From: Filosporella fistucella
Taxonomy: Eukaryota; Ascomycota; Leotiomycetes; Helotiales
Direction: 5' to 3'
Length of the DNA: 64,000 bases
NCBI GenBank assembly: GCA_030077755.1
Contig: JAQJZZ010000010.1
Span: 4,588,001 to 4,652,000, forward strand
The position numbers and the translations under genes are program-made. A model generated the notes under the pieces. It was not told where the DNA came from. It ran no database searches and saw only the letters and a list, made by a program, of their open reading frames with translations. Position 1 is the first letter of the stretch; every line of letters starts with the position of its first letter. This document shows positions 36,455 through 48,798 of this stretch, piece by piece.

Positions 36455-38200
36455 TTACCAACCATCTATAACCTTTGCCTTGAGATACATTCCTTTAGCT
36501 GGTCTAGCGGTGACTCCCCCTTTGATGACCAGGTTTTTCTCTTCCAACTCCCGCTCGTCATTCAGCTCAAATTCGAATCGACCGATCCAAGCAGCAAGTA
36601 AGCATGCAAACTCGGACTTCGCAAAACCCTGGCCGATACAACTTCTTGGGCCGTGCAAGAACGTCAGGTAGGAGTAGTTGCTGGTGGCACCGCCACTTGC
36701 GCTGTGAGGGTTCTCCTCAGAAGGTAGCCATCGTTCTGGATCAAAAGTATCGGCATCTTTGCCCCAGAGATCAATGGATTTGTTAATAGCCCAGGGTATG
36801 AGCATGACACGTGTTCCTTTCGGGACCTTGTATCCTAGAAGTATGGTATCTTGGGCAGCATCGCGGAGGGTGAGAGGAACTGGTGGGAAGTAGCGAAGAA
36901 CTTCGTTGCATACAGCATTCAGGTATGGCATATTGTCGATTTGCTGACTGTTGACATCTTCGTTGCTTTCAAGAGTGGGCAAATGCAACCGGATCTCATC
37001 TCGAAGTCGAGATTGAACGCCTGGGTTCACACTGAGTAGATACGTTGCCCATGTCATAGCTGTAGCAGTAGTCTCATGGCCAGCAGCTAGGAAGGTCATG
37101 AGCTGATCAATGAGGTTCTCTTCGCTGAAACCACCACTCTCCAATGCGACACTAAGAATATCAATATCGTTCAGCTCGCGCTTTTCAAGCTTCTCCTTCT
37201 TGGCTCGGATGAGATGGCGACAGGTATTTCTAATAATTGCTGCTGCACTTTCGATCTCTCCATTCCTCTTCACTGGTAAGTTTCTGACAAACCAACTTGG
37301 AAGAAACATGTTGAGAAGACCCATGATGGCAGCTGCTCGTGATGGCTTGAACACTTTCCTGTATGTGCGATTGATTTCTGTGTTCGGGTCTCGAATTGCG
37401 CCAAAATCCTGTCCCATACCCGCCAAACCAATGATATCGAGGGTAGCCCTGCTTGCCCATTCCCCTGCTTCAATTACAGCGGCATCATTTACCACATCTG
37501 GTCGCTTTTGATGTTCAGGTAAGTCTTGATTAGGAATGCCACCTGCATTCACCTGCACAGTCATTGCTTGAACTGCCTCGCGGGATTTTGACCAGAAGAC
37601 CGGATATAGGTTCTTGATGTGTCTGTATGCAAAAGCTGGCATAAGATTCTTGCGTTGCATCTTGTGCTCATCGCCTTCTGCTAACAATATCCCGATCCCC
37701 AGCAGGCGACCAATCCCTTTGGCAACATGCGATGGCTTGATCCACTCATAGTTCTTGGTTGTGAGAACTTCACTAAGTCCCCTTGGCGACGTTACGAGGA
37801 GGCGCTCGGAATTGAACATTCCTAGGTACCTTATGATACCATCATTTGGAATTGTGTTTATCCTGCAAAGCCTTTAGCGTATTGCAAATCAAATTTGAAA
37901 GTGCAAAACTCACCACTCCATCATCGGTGCGCCTGTTGGTAATGCAGAGATTTGGGCGAAGTGTCCATTCCACCAGCTTCCTCCTTCAGGACTGGGAAAA
38001 TGCCTCAATGGTGAGAACACCTTTGGATATAGTATGACTTTCCAAAAAGCCCAAAAAGAGAAAAGCAATATCCAGGTCTGAAAAAATGTCCCAATATAGC
38101 TTGGCCGCGAGAATAATAACAGATCTGGTTTATATCCTACAAGAACGAACGAAGACACAGCAGACACAGTAGTAATGGCTCTGAAGGGTAGGTCCGCCAT
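36455..38200 (-). CDS. Cytochrome P450 monooxygenase
   Basis: Two minus-strand exons, 37914-38200 and 36455-37862, encode 564 aa. The N-terminus carries two hydrophobic segments (about 7-24 and 36-57), consistent with ER anchoring. All P450 signatures are intact: I-helix AGHETT at about 356-361, K-helix EVLRYFPP at 416, PERW at 471-474, and the haem-binding loop FLHGPRSCIGQG at 497-508 with Cys504 as the thiolate ligand. The 51 bp intron has GTGAGT...TTGCAG and a GCTAAAG branch region. The enzyme would hydroxylate or epoxidise an unknown small substrate using NADPH-P450 reductase. It resembles CYP4/CYP52-like fungal E-class enzymes only loosely, so no CYP family is claimed. No secondary-metabolite backbone gene lies nearby, which argues for a stand-alone role. 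Confidence 0.95.
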
Positions 38201-40362
38201 CTCGATCAGTTCAACCGCTATATTTCTTTAAGACTTCAAATTGAAAATGGAGAGTTGGTGGGGTAAAAAAAACTTGTGTGGCGGATAAGTTTAAGAGTAA
38301 ATGCGAGATCTGCGATCGTCAGACATGCCTATATAGAATTGAATGAAGAAAACAGGGCCAAAGCATACTTCGGTTGCGACTGGATAGGCTGTATAAATTC
38401 AATGGCATCTGCTTCGTAGCAAGTTTCAAGGAAGTGGCTCGGAGCGAGGTAACGCGAGGTGTGAAGCGAAGTGTAATAGGCACTAGGTAGGCAGAGAGAA
38501 ATGAAGAGACCGGACGAAATCAAGAAGCTATATACAAAGTATCAGAAGAAGCGAAAGGTGCAAATGGAATGTTGAGACGTAATCTGTGCTGTGTTTCTGT
38601 AGCCTCTAGAAAACCTCGCAAGGCGAACGAAGCTACTCTCAGCTACCCGCATTGGGCTGCAGGGAAGTGATGCGAGTGGCGGGGTTGATTGATGTTTTGG
38701 CGTATATTGTTTAGGTTGTTCCATGCCGGGATGATCTGATCCCGATGAAGGCTTGGCTTAAACCGAGGGCCAGGAACTTGCGTGGAATTGGGCGTGGAAG
38801 GATCTGCGGTGGTACAAATTAAAGTAAAGCTACAAATTCGACTCGTGGTGCTCTCTAAAGATCAAGGTCGCAAGGTACGTCCTAACGCACTCGCATTTTC
38901 GCATGGCTAGCAGTAGGCAGGGTGCCGAGGAAACTCGGTCCCTATATTGACAAAGTATAGAGGTACAATACGTATTTTATTGTTCTTGGAATGATTATCA
39001 TTTTCACACATAGGTACTGAGATATCCCTGCGTGACTTACTCTTACTGCTTGACTAAACGGGGAGATTTTGCATTAATTGCTGCAGTACATTGCGGACCG
39101 AGGCTCGAACATTACACCGCCTCCGACTACACAGGTCATTTGGCCCAACGTGTAATAACTGTCGTATTTGCACAGTTATGATTGGGCTTGTCATAACTAT
39201 AATCCATCAAGTCATGTTGCAGAAGGATGTCAAGGAGTGTTCAATCGCCAAGATTGCGCCTGATAAAATGTGTTCGTCCGACAATTCTGACTGACCGCAT
39301 TACGAAAATCTTGGAAAGTGGCCAGGCTTGATAAGTGATATATACACTGCGGATTATACACATCTTCAGATCGTTATTGGACATTGGCAAGTCCCTTTTC
39401 TACTTAAGATAGATCCTCACCTATCAGACACACAAATCGAGATATTGCTGTTAGGGCAAATATTTGGTGGAAGGCTAGTAGTAAACAACATGGTTCTATG
39501 ATTCTTCCCATATTCCTGATCGCCCTGAGTAGAAGCACTGTTTCAGATTTTAACATTCAAGTTTGGTGCTTCAAGGAATCTGACTCTATTTAATCAGCTG
39601 TTTCTAATTATTGGGATATGTGATGTTGACGGTTGTAGAAGTCAGTTGATTTGAATAGATGGAGTCTTGTCATATATAGTATAGCCAGAGCTAAGACCTG
39701 GCAGTGGACCATTACGGGAGTAGAGAAAAATAATGACTGATTCCTACTTGCAGTCTTAAAGCAAGTGCATGGCGGCCATGAAGCACTTCTAGTATCAGCA
39801 ATCCTAGGAGGCCTGACAGATACAAGTGAAATAGCGCTACAATGGTATACACTTGTATTTGCAATGGCAAAGCGAATAATGTGGGCATGTGCTTCCTTGA
39901 CAGCTCCTCCCCGAGAATCATTAAGTTGTGAATTAAACGGGCTACACTCATTCGACGCACTGATTCGGTACCTGGAGCTGGCTTAGTCTTCGAAACATGT
40001 GCTTGGGCTTTTCCATTATCGGCGCATTTCAACCCCAAGAATCGCAGAATGCGATATCGATACCCGAAACATTCCCCGGAACGCGAGAATAAGATCGATT
40101 TCTGGACTGTCCGAGCACTCGATTTGCGCGGACCACAAATTCCCAATCAAGCCTGAAAGGGGCCTGAAAAGGTGGTTTCGTACGCTGAGGATGATCACTT
40201 TTCCACGGAATGAAGCTGTCGAAGTAATTGTAGAAGAGCCTTTGTATTGGTTGAAGTGTCTTAGCTTCCCCCAGCAGCAATCTCGTAGTACATTTCGCCC
40301 CGCAGTTTATGCTTGCACCATTCAAAGAAATTCCATTTTCCCGACTCCCAAGAACGCAACCC
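38201..40362. other. 2.2 kb intergenic region
   Basis: From the P450 promoter side to the RPS28 stop codon. The ORFs here (up to 147 codons, overlapping on both strands at 39712-40442) lack recognisable domains. No tRNA or snoRNA could be identified by eye. Confidence 0.45.
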
Positions 40363-40789
40363 TTATCTCAATCTTCTGGCCTCACGTTCGGACTCGAGCA
40401 GACAGAGAATGTCGTCTTCGCGAACTGTCAAAATATCGTTAGTTAAGTTTCATGTATGTTTGTAACCAAATCCCTCCTCTGTCCAGATCGCACTGTCTGT
40501 CCATATGCTGAAGGGATCGTGGATATTGTATTCGAGGGTTTTCTGAGTATTTTCGGGGGTATTAAAAGTCGTACCTGGGCCCTTGACGTTGCGGATAATG
40601 CTTCTGGTGGTATCATCCATGAACTCAACTCTGACTTGAGTAACACCTCCACGGGAACCTGCAAATAATCAGAATTTTGCAACATGTATATTTTTGCTGT
40701 GCGCCTATTCGCATTCACATCCACATACCGGTACGGCCCAAAACACGGGTGACCTTAACGAGCTTGACGGGGACCTTTGAGGAATCCAT
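40363..40789 (-). CDS. RPS28: 40S ribosomal protein S28 (eS28)
   Basis: Three minus-strand exons (40729-40789, 40575-40658, 40363-40424) encode 68 aa, the usual length. The protein reads [61 protein letters not shown] and ends EREARRLR, the invariant eS28 sequence. It sits near the mRNA exit channel of the 40S subunit. The introns are 70 bp (GTATGT) and 150 bp (GTACGA...TTGACAG), and both interrupt glycine or valine codons so that skipping either destroys the frame. Multiple introns in a tiny ribosomal gene are normal in filamentous fungi. The start ATG is within a CCAATATGG context. Divergent from HIS1. Confidence 0.97.
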
Positions 40790-41280
40790 ATTGGCGATCT
40801 AATCCTATCAGTTTTTGCGTAGGGGATTGACTTCGTTTTGACTGACTTATTTGCGCGTGGATTCGAGATTTGCGGGTAAGTGGTTGGCTTGAGTCTGCTG
40901 GTATCGTGATTCTTTTTCAAAATGATCAGTGTGGGAGTAGGCTCGTTAAAATTTAGTGCGAAATTTCGCCAGTTCTGCACTAAGCCAAGTCAGGACGAGG
41001 CGCCATGACGCTTGAGAAACGTGGGGCAGGCGAGCTTCAAAGTTGCTGCAAAGAATTTATGGTGCAGCAATAGAGGCGCGTTGTACACTCGAAAACCCCA
41101 CGCATTGTACTCGTGCTTCATTCTTATTTGGTATTGGACGTGATACTGCAGCTTCTCACCTGATACTGCATCTAGCCTATACAATTACCAGCAGGAGAAT
41201 CAACTGTCTCCGACTGGTGAGTACCCCGCGATCGGACTCGTACTGTACATAGAAGGCAGATTCCCCCAGTTTTTGCAACA
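40790..41280. promoter_or_regulatory. Divergent promoter, RPS28 / HIS1
   Basis: 491 bp between the start codons of the ribosomal gene and HIS1. It contains a partial cross-pathway-control half-site, TGAGTC at 40890-40895, and repeated CTGATACTGCA sequence near 41140-41170. No classical ribosomal-protein promoter box was recognised. Confidence 0.55.
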
Positions 41281-42490
41281 ATGGATCTCGTAAACCAGTA
41301 AGACTATTCAAGATGCCTTTCTTTTACGAGGGAGAACTCCATGAATCTTTTGCTAATAATCCATCAAGTTTGGAAGGCAGATTGTTATTTGCAGTTCCCA
41401 AGAGTGAGTCAACAGTCACCGAGTTTCTCATACCCAGACTAATATCCTCGACAGAGGGACGTCTGCTACAGGCAGCACTCAATCTACTCGAGGGGGCAGA
41501 TATCCAGTTCCGAAGAGAATCCCGCCTTGATATCGCCTTGGTGAAGAATCTCCCCATCGCTCTTGTTTTCCTGCCTGCCGCAGACATCCCGACTTTCGTC
41601 GGCGAAGGCAGAGTTAGTCTTGGTATTACCGGACGGGATACCGTTGCCGAACATGCCGCAGGTGTTGAGCAGATGAGAAGGGAGCGGGCGGAGTCTGGAA
41701 AATCTACACCGGTAGAAGGTGAGGCTATATGGGGGTGCGAAGAAGTTATGGACCTCAGTTTCGGGGCATGTAAGCTGCAAGTGCAGGTCCCAGAAAAAGG
41801 CCAGTATGTCAAGCCATCTGATTTGATTGGGAAAAATATCGGGACAAGTTTTGTCCACCTAGCCGAAGATTATTTTGCTGCTTTAGAGGCAGAAGCCGAC
41901 GCAGCTGAAGGTAATGGAGTAGCAAGAAAGAAGTTGAAGACAAAGATTATCGAGTTGAGTGGAAGTGTTGAAGCTGCTTGCGCCCTTGGTGTAGCGGATG
42001 GAATTGTGGACTTAGTTGGTAAGTGGAAGTTTTCACCGGCTACGAAGCATACCTGACAATTGTTAGAATCGGGTGAGACCATGAAAGCTGCTGGCTTAAA
42101 AGCAATTGACACCGTCGTCTCAAGTACTGCTGTCCTCATTCGGTCAAAAAATCCCTCGAACCCACAGATAGTGGATCTTATTGCTTCGAGAATTCGAGGT
42201 GTTATTAGTGAGTCATTATATTCAACGTGTCAGTACCTTGCTAACTTCTAACAGCTGCCCAAAAGTACGTTCTTTGCCAATACAACGTACAACGAGTGAA
42301 ACTCCCAGAAGCAACGAAAATTACACCCGGAAAAAGAGCGCCAACTATCAATGCTTTAGAGGAAGAAGGATGGGTGGCTGTGAGTTCTATGGTGGAGAAG
42401 AAAAAAATTGCTACAGTAATGGATCAATTGACAGAAGTTGGAGCGACAGATATCTTGGTTCTAGCTATTGCAAATACGAGAGCTGGATAA
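41281..42490 (+). CDS. HIS1: ATP phosphoribosyltransferase
   Basis: Five exons (41281-41297, 41369-41403, 41455-42018, 42067-42207, 42255-42490) encode 330 aa. The first exon is 17 nt and the second 35 nt, but only together do they give the family start MDLVNHLEGRLLFAVPKKGR. The catalytic domain has LLEGADIQFRRESRLDIALV and TFVGEGRVSLGITGRDTVAE; the P-loop-like LSGSVEAACALGVADGIVDLV is present; and the C-terminal regulatory ACT-like domain includes KITPGKRAPTINALEEEGWV and ends ATDILVLAIANTRAG. The enzyme condenses ATP with PRPP in the first, histidine-inhibited step of histidine synthesis. A Gcn4/CPC1 consensus overlaps the intron 2 donor. An in-frame ATG inside intron 1 (41313) would give a false start. 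The protein is ~30 residues longer than yeast His1, with a charged insert (MRRERAESGKSTPVEGE). Confidence 0.96.
41405..41411 (+). promoter_or_regulatory. TGAGTCA Gcn4/CPC1-type site in HIS1 intron 2
   Basis: A perfect palindromic TGA(C/G)TCA core begins at the second base of the intron 2 donor of HIS1 (GTGAGTCA). This is the consensus bound by Gcn4/CPC1, the activator of amino-acid starvation response that regulates histidine genes in fungi. Because GTGAGT is also a good splice donor, the match may be coincidental. Confidence 0.35.
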
Positions 42491-42957
42491 GTTGGAAAGT
42501 GGTAGAATACCCCAGATAGACAGTAAATGATTTTGGTGCAATATGGAAGATGAATAGAAAAAAAATACAAGAAGTCATGAATAATATCAAATTTCCAGTA
42601 ATCTTGGGGCTATTCCCAGATTGCCATTCACAAGCACAAGCTTTAGATTGATGCTGATAGATGGCCTAGGCATTTGGAAGCTTCCAACATTAAAATAGCA
42701 CTCAGATTTTCCGAAGATTTTCGTATTAGCTAATACGTCGTACCTGAGCAATTTTCTCGCAATCAATTTTGATTCGCAGTTCCGTACGGCGTATTTGAAT
42801 TTGAACTCAGCCGTGCCATGACGTCTCTTGCTTGGCAGTTGTCCCCCGGTTGAACCGAAAACACAGCCTCGTGGAGACGACGACATTGACTGGAAATCTC
42901 AGATATTTATGGTAGAAGGTTCCCTCAAACTGAATGGCAGAAAATTCAGATCCTTAA
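42491..42957. other. Intergenic, 467 bp
   Basis: The 3' flank of HIS1 and the upstream region of the next gene. No features were recognised. Confidence 0.5.
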
Positions 42958-43581
42958 ATGTTTTCAATTGCGTTGATAACCGCGAGAATGGTGTCGACTT
43001 CCCCTGCGGTTTCCCCTCCACGCTCCCCAGTACCGACGGTACTTCGGTCTCCTCCACCTCCAGAAGCACCCAAAGAGGGTGCTATTTCGAGAGTATGTAC
43101 TGGAGGTCGCTATTAATATGTCTACAATTTTCTGAAATATCATGCTAACTGAGTCCCATAGCTTCTCATAACACCTCTTACATTCCTATCCTTCCTACTC
43201 TCTCTCGCCTTGGTGGATGCTCGCAATCATAACTTGCGAGCTCACTCTCATTCCTCAGATCACCCTGAACCTTCCGGTACTTCTGGCCGGATCAAATCTT
43301 TCCTTCATTCTCTGGTTTACAAGCCGGTCTCCGACAGCCCATACTCTTATGTCAAATCCCTCAATGCGAAAGAGAAGCGTGATGCAAGTGGGAAACTGAT
43401 TGAGGGGAAAGAGGAGTGGTATTGGCATACCAAACAACGAAAATTGATGAAGGCGGAAATATCTGATGCATTTCAAATGAGGAAATGGGTCGTAGTAGTC
43501 TTGGTTGCGTTTGGGATTGGAGCTGCGGTATTCAGTGCTCTACTTGCCAATTGGGTATTGTATCTGTGGAGGAATTGGTAG
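42958..43581 (+). CDS. Small fungal transmembrane protein of unknown function
   Basis: Two exons, 42958-43092 and 43162-43581, encode 184 aa from the first ATG, or 174 aa from the ATG at 42988, which has the better context (AGAATGG). The N-terminus is Pro-rich (SPAVSPPRSPVPTVLRSPPPPEAPKEG). Hydrophobic segment 1 is LLITPLTFLSFLLSLALV just after the splice junction, and segment 2 is near the C-terminus (WVVVVLVAFGIGAAVFSALLAN), ending VLYLWRNW. The polar region between them (SLNAKEKRDASGKLIEGKEE) would face one side of the membrane. The 69 bp intron has GTATGT, a GCTAACT branch point and ATAG. I do not recognise a named domain. It looks like a conserved ascomycete orphan. Confidence 0.8.
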
Positions 43582-44388
43582 GCGGAAAGCGCTGGTAATG
43601 ATTATGACGTTCGATACTGTTGCTGTTGTGTTGCTCCCATCTTTGATCTATGGGCTTCATTTGTTGGCGTTGGGTCCTGAACCACTAAACGGAGTACTGG
43701 GGAGCAAATGGCGTAGGATATATTGGGTACCTTAGTTAGATGCTATAATCTGGTGGACCGTTTTCAAGACTTTAAGATTTAGAGATCATTCGAGTGCTAG
43801 TTAAGTAGCATTGTACAAAAGAAATGTCAATGGGATAGACGAGATGTCGAGGTAGTCCATTGTGGCAGTGTGGATAGGGAGAAACACCAGGGGCACTTAC
43901 CGTATAAAATCAAACGGAGGGGCTGGGAATCTGTCGCAGGGTTCTTGATACAGCCCTGATTGTTTGTAAAATGCTTATCTATCTTGCAGGGATAGGAGAT
44001 TAGAGCAAACAGTTTGCAGAGCACCTTTGCACTCTTGCAAGTGATTTTTATTTCTGGGAGATAGGTAAGCTTGCCACTGTGGAACAAGCTTAAATCATGG
44101 TATTCCTCCTAGTAACTGGGAGCGCGCGCCTCAAATTCCCCCGCGCCTTGTGAGACAATGTCTTTTGTCGAATTGAGCCCCTGATAATAAAGAGACGGTA
44201 TCGTTACCGAGACACCAAACCTTAATCGCGGTCAACCGCGTTAAAGTTTATGATTTACCTGCTCACTTTTCAACGCGACGGCTCCACAAAAGCAATCAAT
44301 GTCTTCCATGATACTCGCAAATGATTCCTCCCTGCCAATGTGACATGAAGCGCTTGCTTTGGCTTCTCTAAAACCTCAAATTAGCAAG
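43582..44388. other. Intergenic, 807 bp
   Basis: Between the small membrane protein and the Dnt1-like gene. A short G/C-rich patch (GAGCGCGCGCCTC) lies near 44120. No gene is seen. Confidence 0.5.
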
Positions 44389-47300
44389 ATGGAAACCCCG
44401 ATGGGGCCTCCACTGGTTCCCGGCTTCTCACTGCGAGTGCAACTATTCTCGCCGCATGCACATGGCACAAACGACAAGCCAATTCGTTGCTTCCGCGTTG
44501 TGACTTCCCCTGAAGTTACTGTAAGAGAGTTCTGCGAGGAAGCTTCGAGGATTCACGAAATCAGCTACAAACAGTAAGGCCAATACACCAAACTCTTCGA
44601 TACGAGTACTGAATAATCCTTCTCACAGGCCGTTAGTGATCAAGAAGGTCCAGGATGACCAAGAGTTCGATGTCACCCAGACGCAAGTAATTGGTGATCT
44701 TTTTGAGTCGAGGTCAATCATACGAATCATTCAAGCCTCAGCGCATCCGAGCATTCGAGATTCGATACCTCCAGACTCAGCATTGAGATTCGAACCCCTC
44801 AGTCGCAAGAGAGAGCGGGAGGGTAGTATAGGACTCAATGGCTCTGCGCACTCGAGCGCATGGAACCCCAACAAGCGACAGCGACTTTCTGAAAACGATC
44901 CAGATGAACCTCTCCCCTCACGGGAAATGACTCCTGTGGGAAGAAGAAACCGACGCTCCCCTGATCACAACATAATACCAGACTCACAAGGCAGTGTTGT
45001 TCTTGGAGGGGAAAGGGCGCGCGACACTTCTCGACATGTAAGACAAAAATCCCTGCGAATATCAGAAACACCATCTCCCTCACCTCCCCCAAGTTTGCAA
45101 GCCCTCGGCCATGAAAGAAACCCGCAAGCTGATGTACAGGGGCAAAAGGCTGGGTTTCCAAGACAGAATAATGTGGACCATTCGAGCCCATCAAGAGAAG
45201 CTTCTACGAGAGCACAGCCTACGAATCCCGCGCGAGCGAAGAGTGCGAGCTACCACATTCAGCGATCTAACGATCGAGGGACCTCAGTATCAACCGCAGC
45301 TACGAGCCCTCTCTCTATCGAACCAAATCGTCCAATCCAAATTGGCACTGCTTCTTCCAACAAGCCGAAGTCCACTTCGCCTGCACTTTCAGCAACTTCG
45401 AAAAGGCTCCGAGGTCGGTCTCACAATGAAGATAGCATTTACGAGAATATGGGATCGGATGACGAGGGTTCGGCTATCTCGAGAACGAAAAGAACCTCCC
45501 TGAAGTCAAGGAGCAGTCCAGGCTCCGGATTACCTGGATTGGAGTGGGCAAAGGAAAAACTTAATACACCCCCAAATGGAAACGGGAGAAAAGGCTCTGT
45601 GACGAGAGACCAACATTCTACTCCAGGTGAACTACCGCTTACTCCAAACAGCAGGGAAAGGGAAGAGAGGCAACGTCAAAGCAAAGCAGCAGACGAAGCT
45701 AGGAAAGCCCGTCTGGCCGCGGCACAGGCGGGTCAACAACGACAGCGTGAAGCTGAAGAAGCCCGTCACCTCGAAGAAATCCGCATTGCTGAGGAGGCAA
45801 GGGCAAAAAGGGAAGAGCAAGAGCGAATAGCGGTTGAAGAATTCAACAAGCAGGAAGCTAAACGTAGAGCCGTACTTGAAAAAGCGGCTAAACTACGAAA
45901 GGAAAAGGAAGACAAAGAGCAAAAAGATACTGAAGAAGAGGCTCGGATTGCGAAGCAGAAAGCCGAAGAAGAGCAGCGGGAGAAGGAACGAGTAGCTAAG
46001 GAGAGGAGCGAAGAAATGACCCGCAATGCCAGAAGCAAATCCGCATCTAGGGATGCGCAGCGGATCCGTCATACAACATCACAAGTAACAAAGCAGGGTC
46101 TAAGAAAGACACCTGAGAGCTCTCACAAGGGCTCACAGAAGTCCTCGTCTCCCGAGGAGGCTCGACAAACTAAGTCTCTTTCACCTATTCTCCCCAGGGG
46201 AACACCTCTGGGGCGGCCTATCTCCTCCACGTCTTTCATTCCCTCCGGCAGGAAATCATCACTCAAATCATCTCTGTCTTCGCAAGTTGTAAAAGGTTCC
46301 TCTCCAGCCGCTTCAACAGAGCCTGCCTCAAGCGCAGTGGCGAGCGAAAACGAGGCTCCGCAACCGAACAAATTGAGCCGAAAGGTCTCTTTCGACATAT
46401 CTTCCACGAGTAAAGTAGAAACTCCTGTGCGACCTCCCACTCGTATCCTCCCTCCTGTAAGGGGATTAACTCCTCGAGCCTCGACGACTAAACCTACACC
46501 TCAAAGGCCCACTCCGAAATCTATCACACCCGGTAAATATCCAGATTCTAGTTGCAATGCCTACTTTACTGATTCTTTGTAGTTTTGCCACCCACCAGAG
46601 TTTCCAGCACACCCATACCGGTGCCTAAAACAGTACAGCGAACCAGTCTCGAACGCAACAGTACCCCCACAACTGTTGCAAAATCGGCGCCTACTCAAAG
46701 GAAGCCAACTGTTTCTAAGGAAAACTTTACTCCTGCTTCCACTCAACCAAAAAGGGACAATCTTGTACCAGGTAAACTTATAGGTAGGTCTCTCGTGCAG
46801 CTGAGTCCGCATAACAAGCAGTCATGGTGTAGATTGTCCCAGTTCCTGTCTGACATGTTGTTACAGGCAGACCAGCATCTCCAGCAGAAAACCCAACCAA
46901 CCAGGAATCTAAAGATGAGAACCAGAAAGAATCCACACTGAAAGATTCTTCCCAAGCAACCCCTCGTCCAAAAAAGACTTCATCTATGAAAAAGATTGTT
47001 CCACGGTCTCAAAAGGCTCACAAAACTGCAGATGAAGTTGAGGAAGATGACGAGGAATCTTCAGAGCACGAAGATGTTGATAGTGAGAATGGTGAGGCAA
47101 GCAACATAGGAGAGGCTGAAGTAGATGAGGACGAGACTCAGAGTCAAAATTCCTCAACAAGAGATAGTCGCTCACCAGTCGTTGTCGTCCAACACAGCAA
47201 GGTGCACGATGATGACGCGAAACTAGGGGCACCACTGCTGCCATCAGAATCTGATGCCGGATCCGTCCTCGATTCTGCGGAGGAAAGCGAGGATGACGAT

Positions 47301-48197
47301 GAATCAGACAAGGAGAACACCCCTAAGCCCAAGGGCAACAGCCGGAATAGAGAGGAGATTGAGGCGTCGGAATCGGGTTCAGAGTCCGTGGAATTATCCT
47401 CAGAGGAAGAGCTTGAACTTCCAAAGCATCGAGTCCACATTCCGAAATCTAGCCCGCCCATTTTGCACGCACGAAAGCAGTCGATGGAGCGGGGGTCCAC
47501 AACTGGTACAAGACCAAACCATGTCAATAGTAAGGATTCCTTTTCCGATGAGGACGATTACCAAGATGAAATCGATCAACAACTGACTTCGTCTATGATT
47601 GAAGCCCGCACACATTCCATACCATCAAGCAATCCCTTTCCTATTCCATCATCCAGCATAGCGCCTCGACCAGCCTTCAAAGTTGGTGCCAGCTTGAGTA
47701 GTCTGAATCAAACCAAACCGCTCTTTGGCAGCTCTTCTACTGGTAAGGTTAATGCTACTCGGCCCGGGCAGCACCAACTACATCTTCAGGACGAGGAGAG
47801 TGAAGGTAGTGAGGAAGAGAGCGAAGAAGACAGCGAGGAAGAGGGATCCGACTCTTCTGAAGACCCGAAGGTCAATTCTAAAGCAGATAAGAAAGGCTTT
47901 GAATCGACAATCGGACAACCAAACCTCCCTCAAAAGCGCAAAGCCGCCGTGTTAGAAGAAGACTCCATTTCCGAGTCAGAATCGGATTCTGATGACGACG
48001 GCAATGAGGATTTGGGCCAGAAGGCCAGGAACGAACTTCTAGCTCATATCGACAGTGTAAATACGGGAGGTAGTCAGCCAAGTCTTCCTAGCCCGAAGGT
48101 ATATAAGTCAAGTACGCAAGATGTACAATCTGCAAAGAAGATTGGAGGAAAGAAAAATGACAAGTACTTGTTCGGGTACCACTTCAAATCTATGTAG
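44389..48197 (+). CDS. Nucleolar Dnt1/Net1-like protein
   Basis: Exons 44389-44573, 44629-46532, 46583-46771 and 46867-48197 encode 1202 aa. Residues about 8-110 form a folded, ubiquitin-like-sized domain (LRVQLFSPHAH, KPIRCFRVVTSPEVTVREFCEEASRIHE, LVIKKVQDDQEFDVTQTQVIGDLF) that matches the N-terminal domain of fungal Dnt1/Net1/Tof2 nucleolar proteins. The rest is disordered: Ser/Pro/Arg-rich, then a long charged helix or coiled coil at about 425-535 (REREERQRQSKAADEARKAR and repeated EEARxxKxEE), then Thr/Pro repeats and a very acidic C-terminal third (EEDDEESSEHEDVDSE, SEGSEEESEEDSEEEGS). In yeasts these proteins anchor Cdc14 phosphatase and Sir2 in the nucleolus; that role here is inferred from the N-terminal domain. 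Splice phases agree at all three junctions. Confidence 0.82.
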
Positions 48198-48798
48198 GGT
48201 TGGGGATGGAGTCGGGTCAGGTTGAGACGCTCATAGCCAAGGAATGTAGATACTTGTTGCACGGGATAGGATACCAGGAATGACAAATTTTACAACTCCG
48301 TTTGTTCCTTTCGTGATGATCGCACCAAGCTCTGAGGGATACTCGAGAAATACAAAGTTCAAGGGTCCATTAATAACACTAAGCTAGCACAAAAGGGGTG
48401 ATTTATACACCCGTTGACTTTTAATAAACTCAACACCGCCCTAGCTACGGAAAATCTACAGGCTACTTTGGCCTCATCGCTTCTTCTTGATGGATCGGGC
48501 TTTCGTCTACAGAAGGGCGTTGGAAAGACTCATCCAATGTATTGATATTGTGCACTGCACGTGACGACGCGGCCAGGAGTCATCTGTGTTGATTTGCCAG
48601 GGAGTCGCATTTGCGACGCCCAAGTTGTAGCTCGAGATGATCGCCACTTCATGCTTCAGTCTTTAAGATTATAATCTTGTCTCTATTCATGATAATTAAT
48701 CCACTTCGAATTATCGATTCTCTTTATTGTAGTGCTTCCCGAGGCATTGTATCTGAACCTTCCGACTTCACGTTAGAGCCAAAATCACTTGAGCTACA
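48198..48798. other. Intergenic, 601 bp
   Basis: The 3' flank of the Dnt1-like gene and upstream region of the NmrA-like gene. A CACGTG E-box is at 48558-48563. No gene is seen. Confidence 0.5.

Noticed and set aside
39712..40442. Overlapping 144- and 147-codon ORFs on opposite strands
   Set aside because: They overlap each other in different frames next to RPS28 and resemble nothing known.
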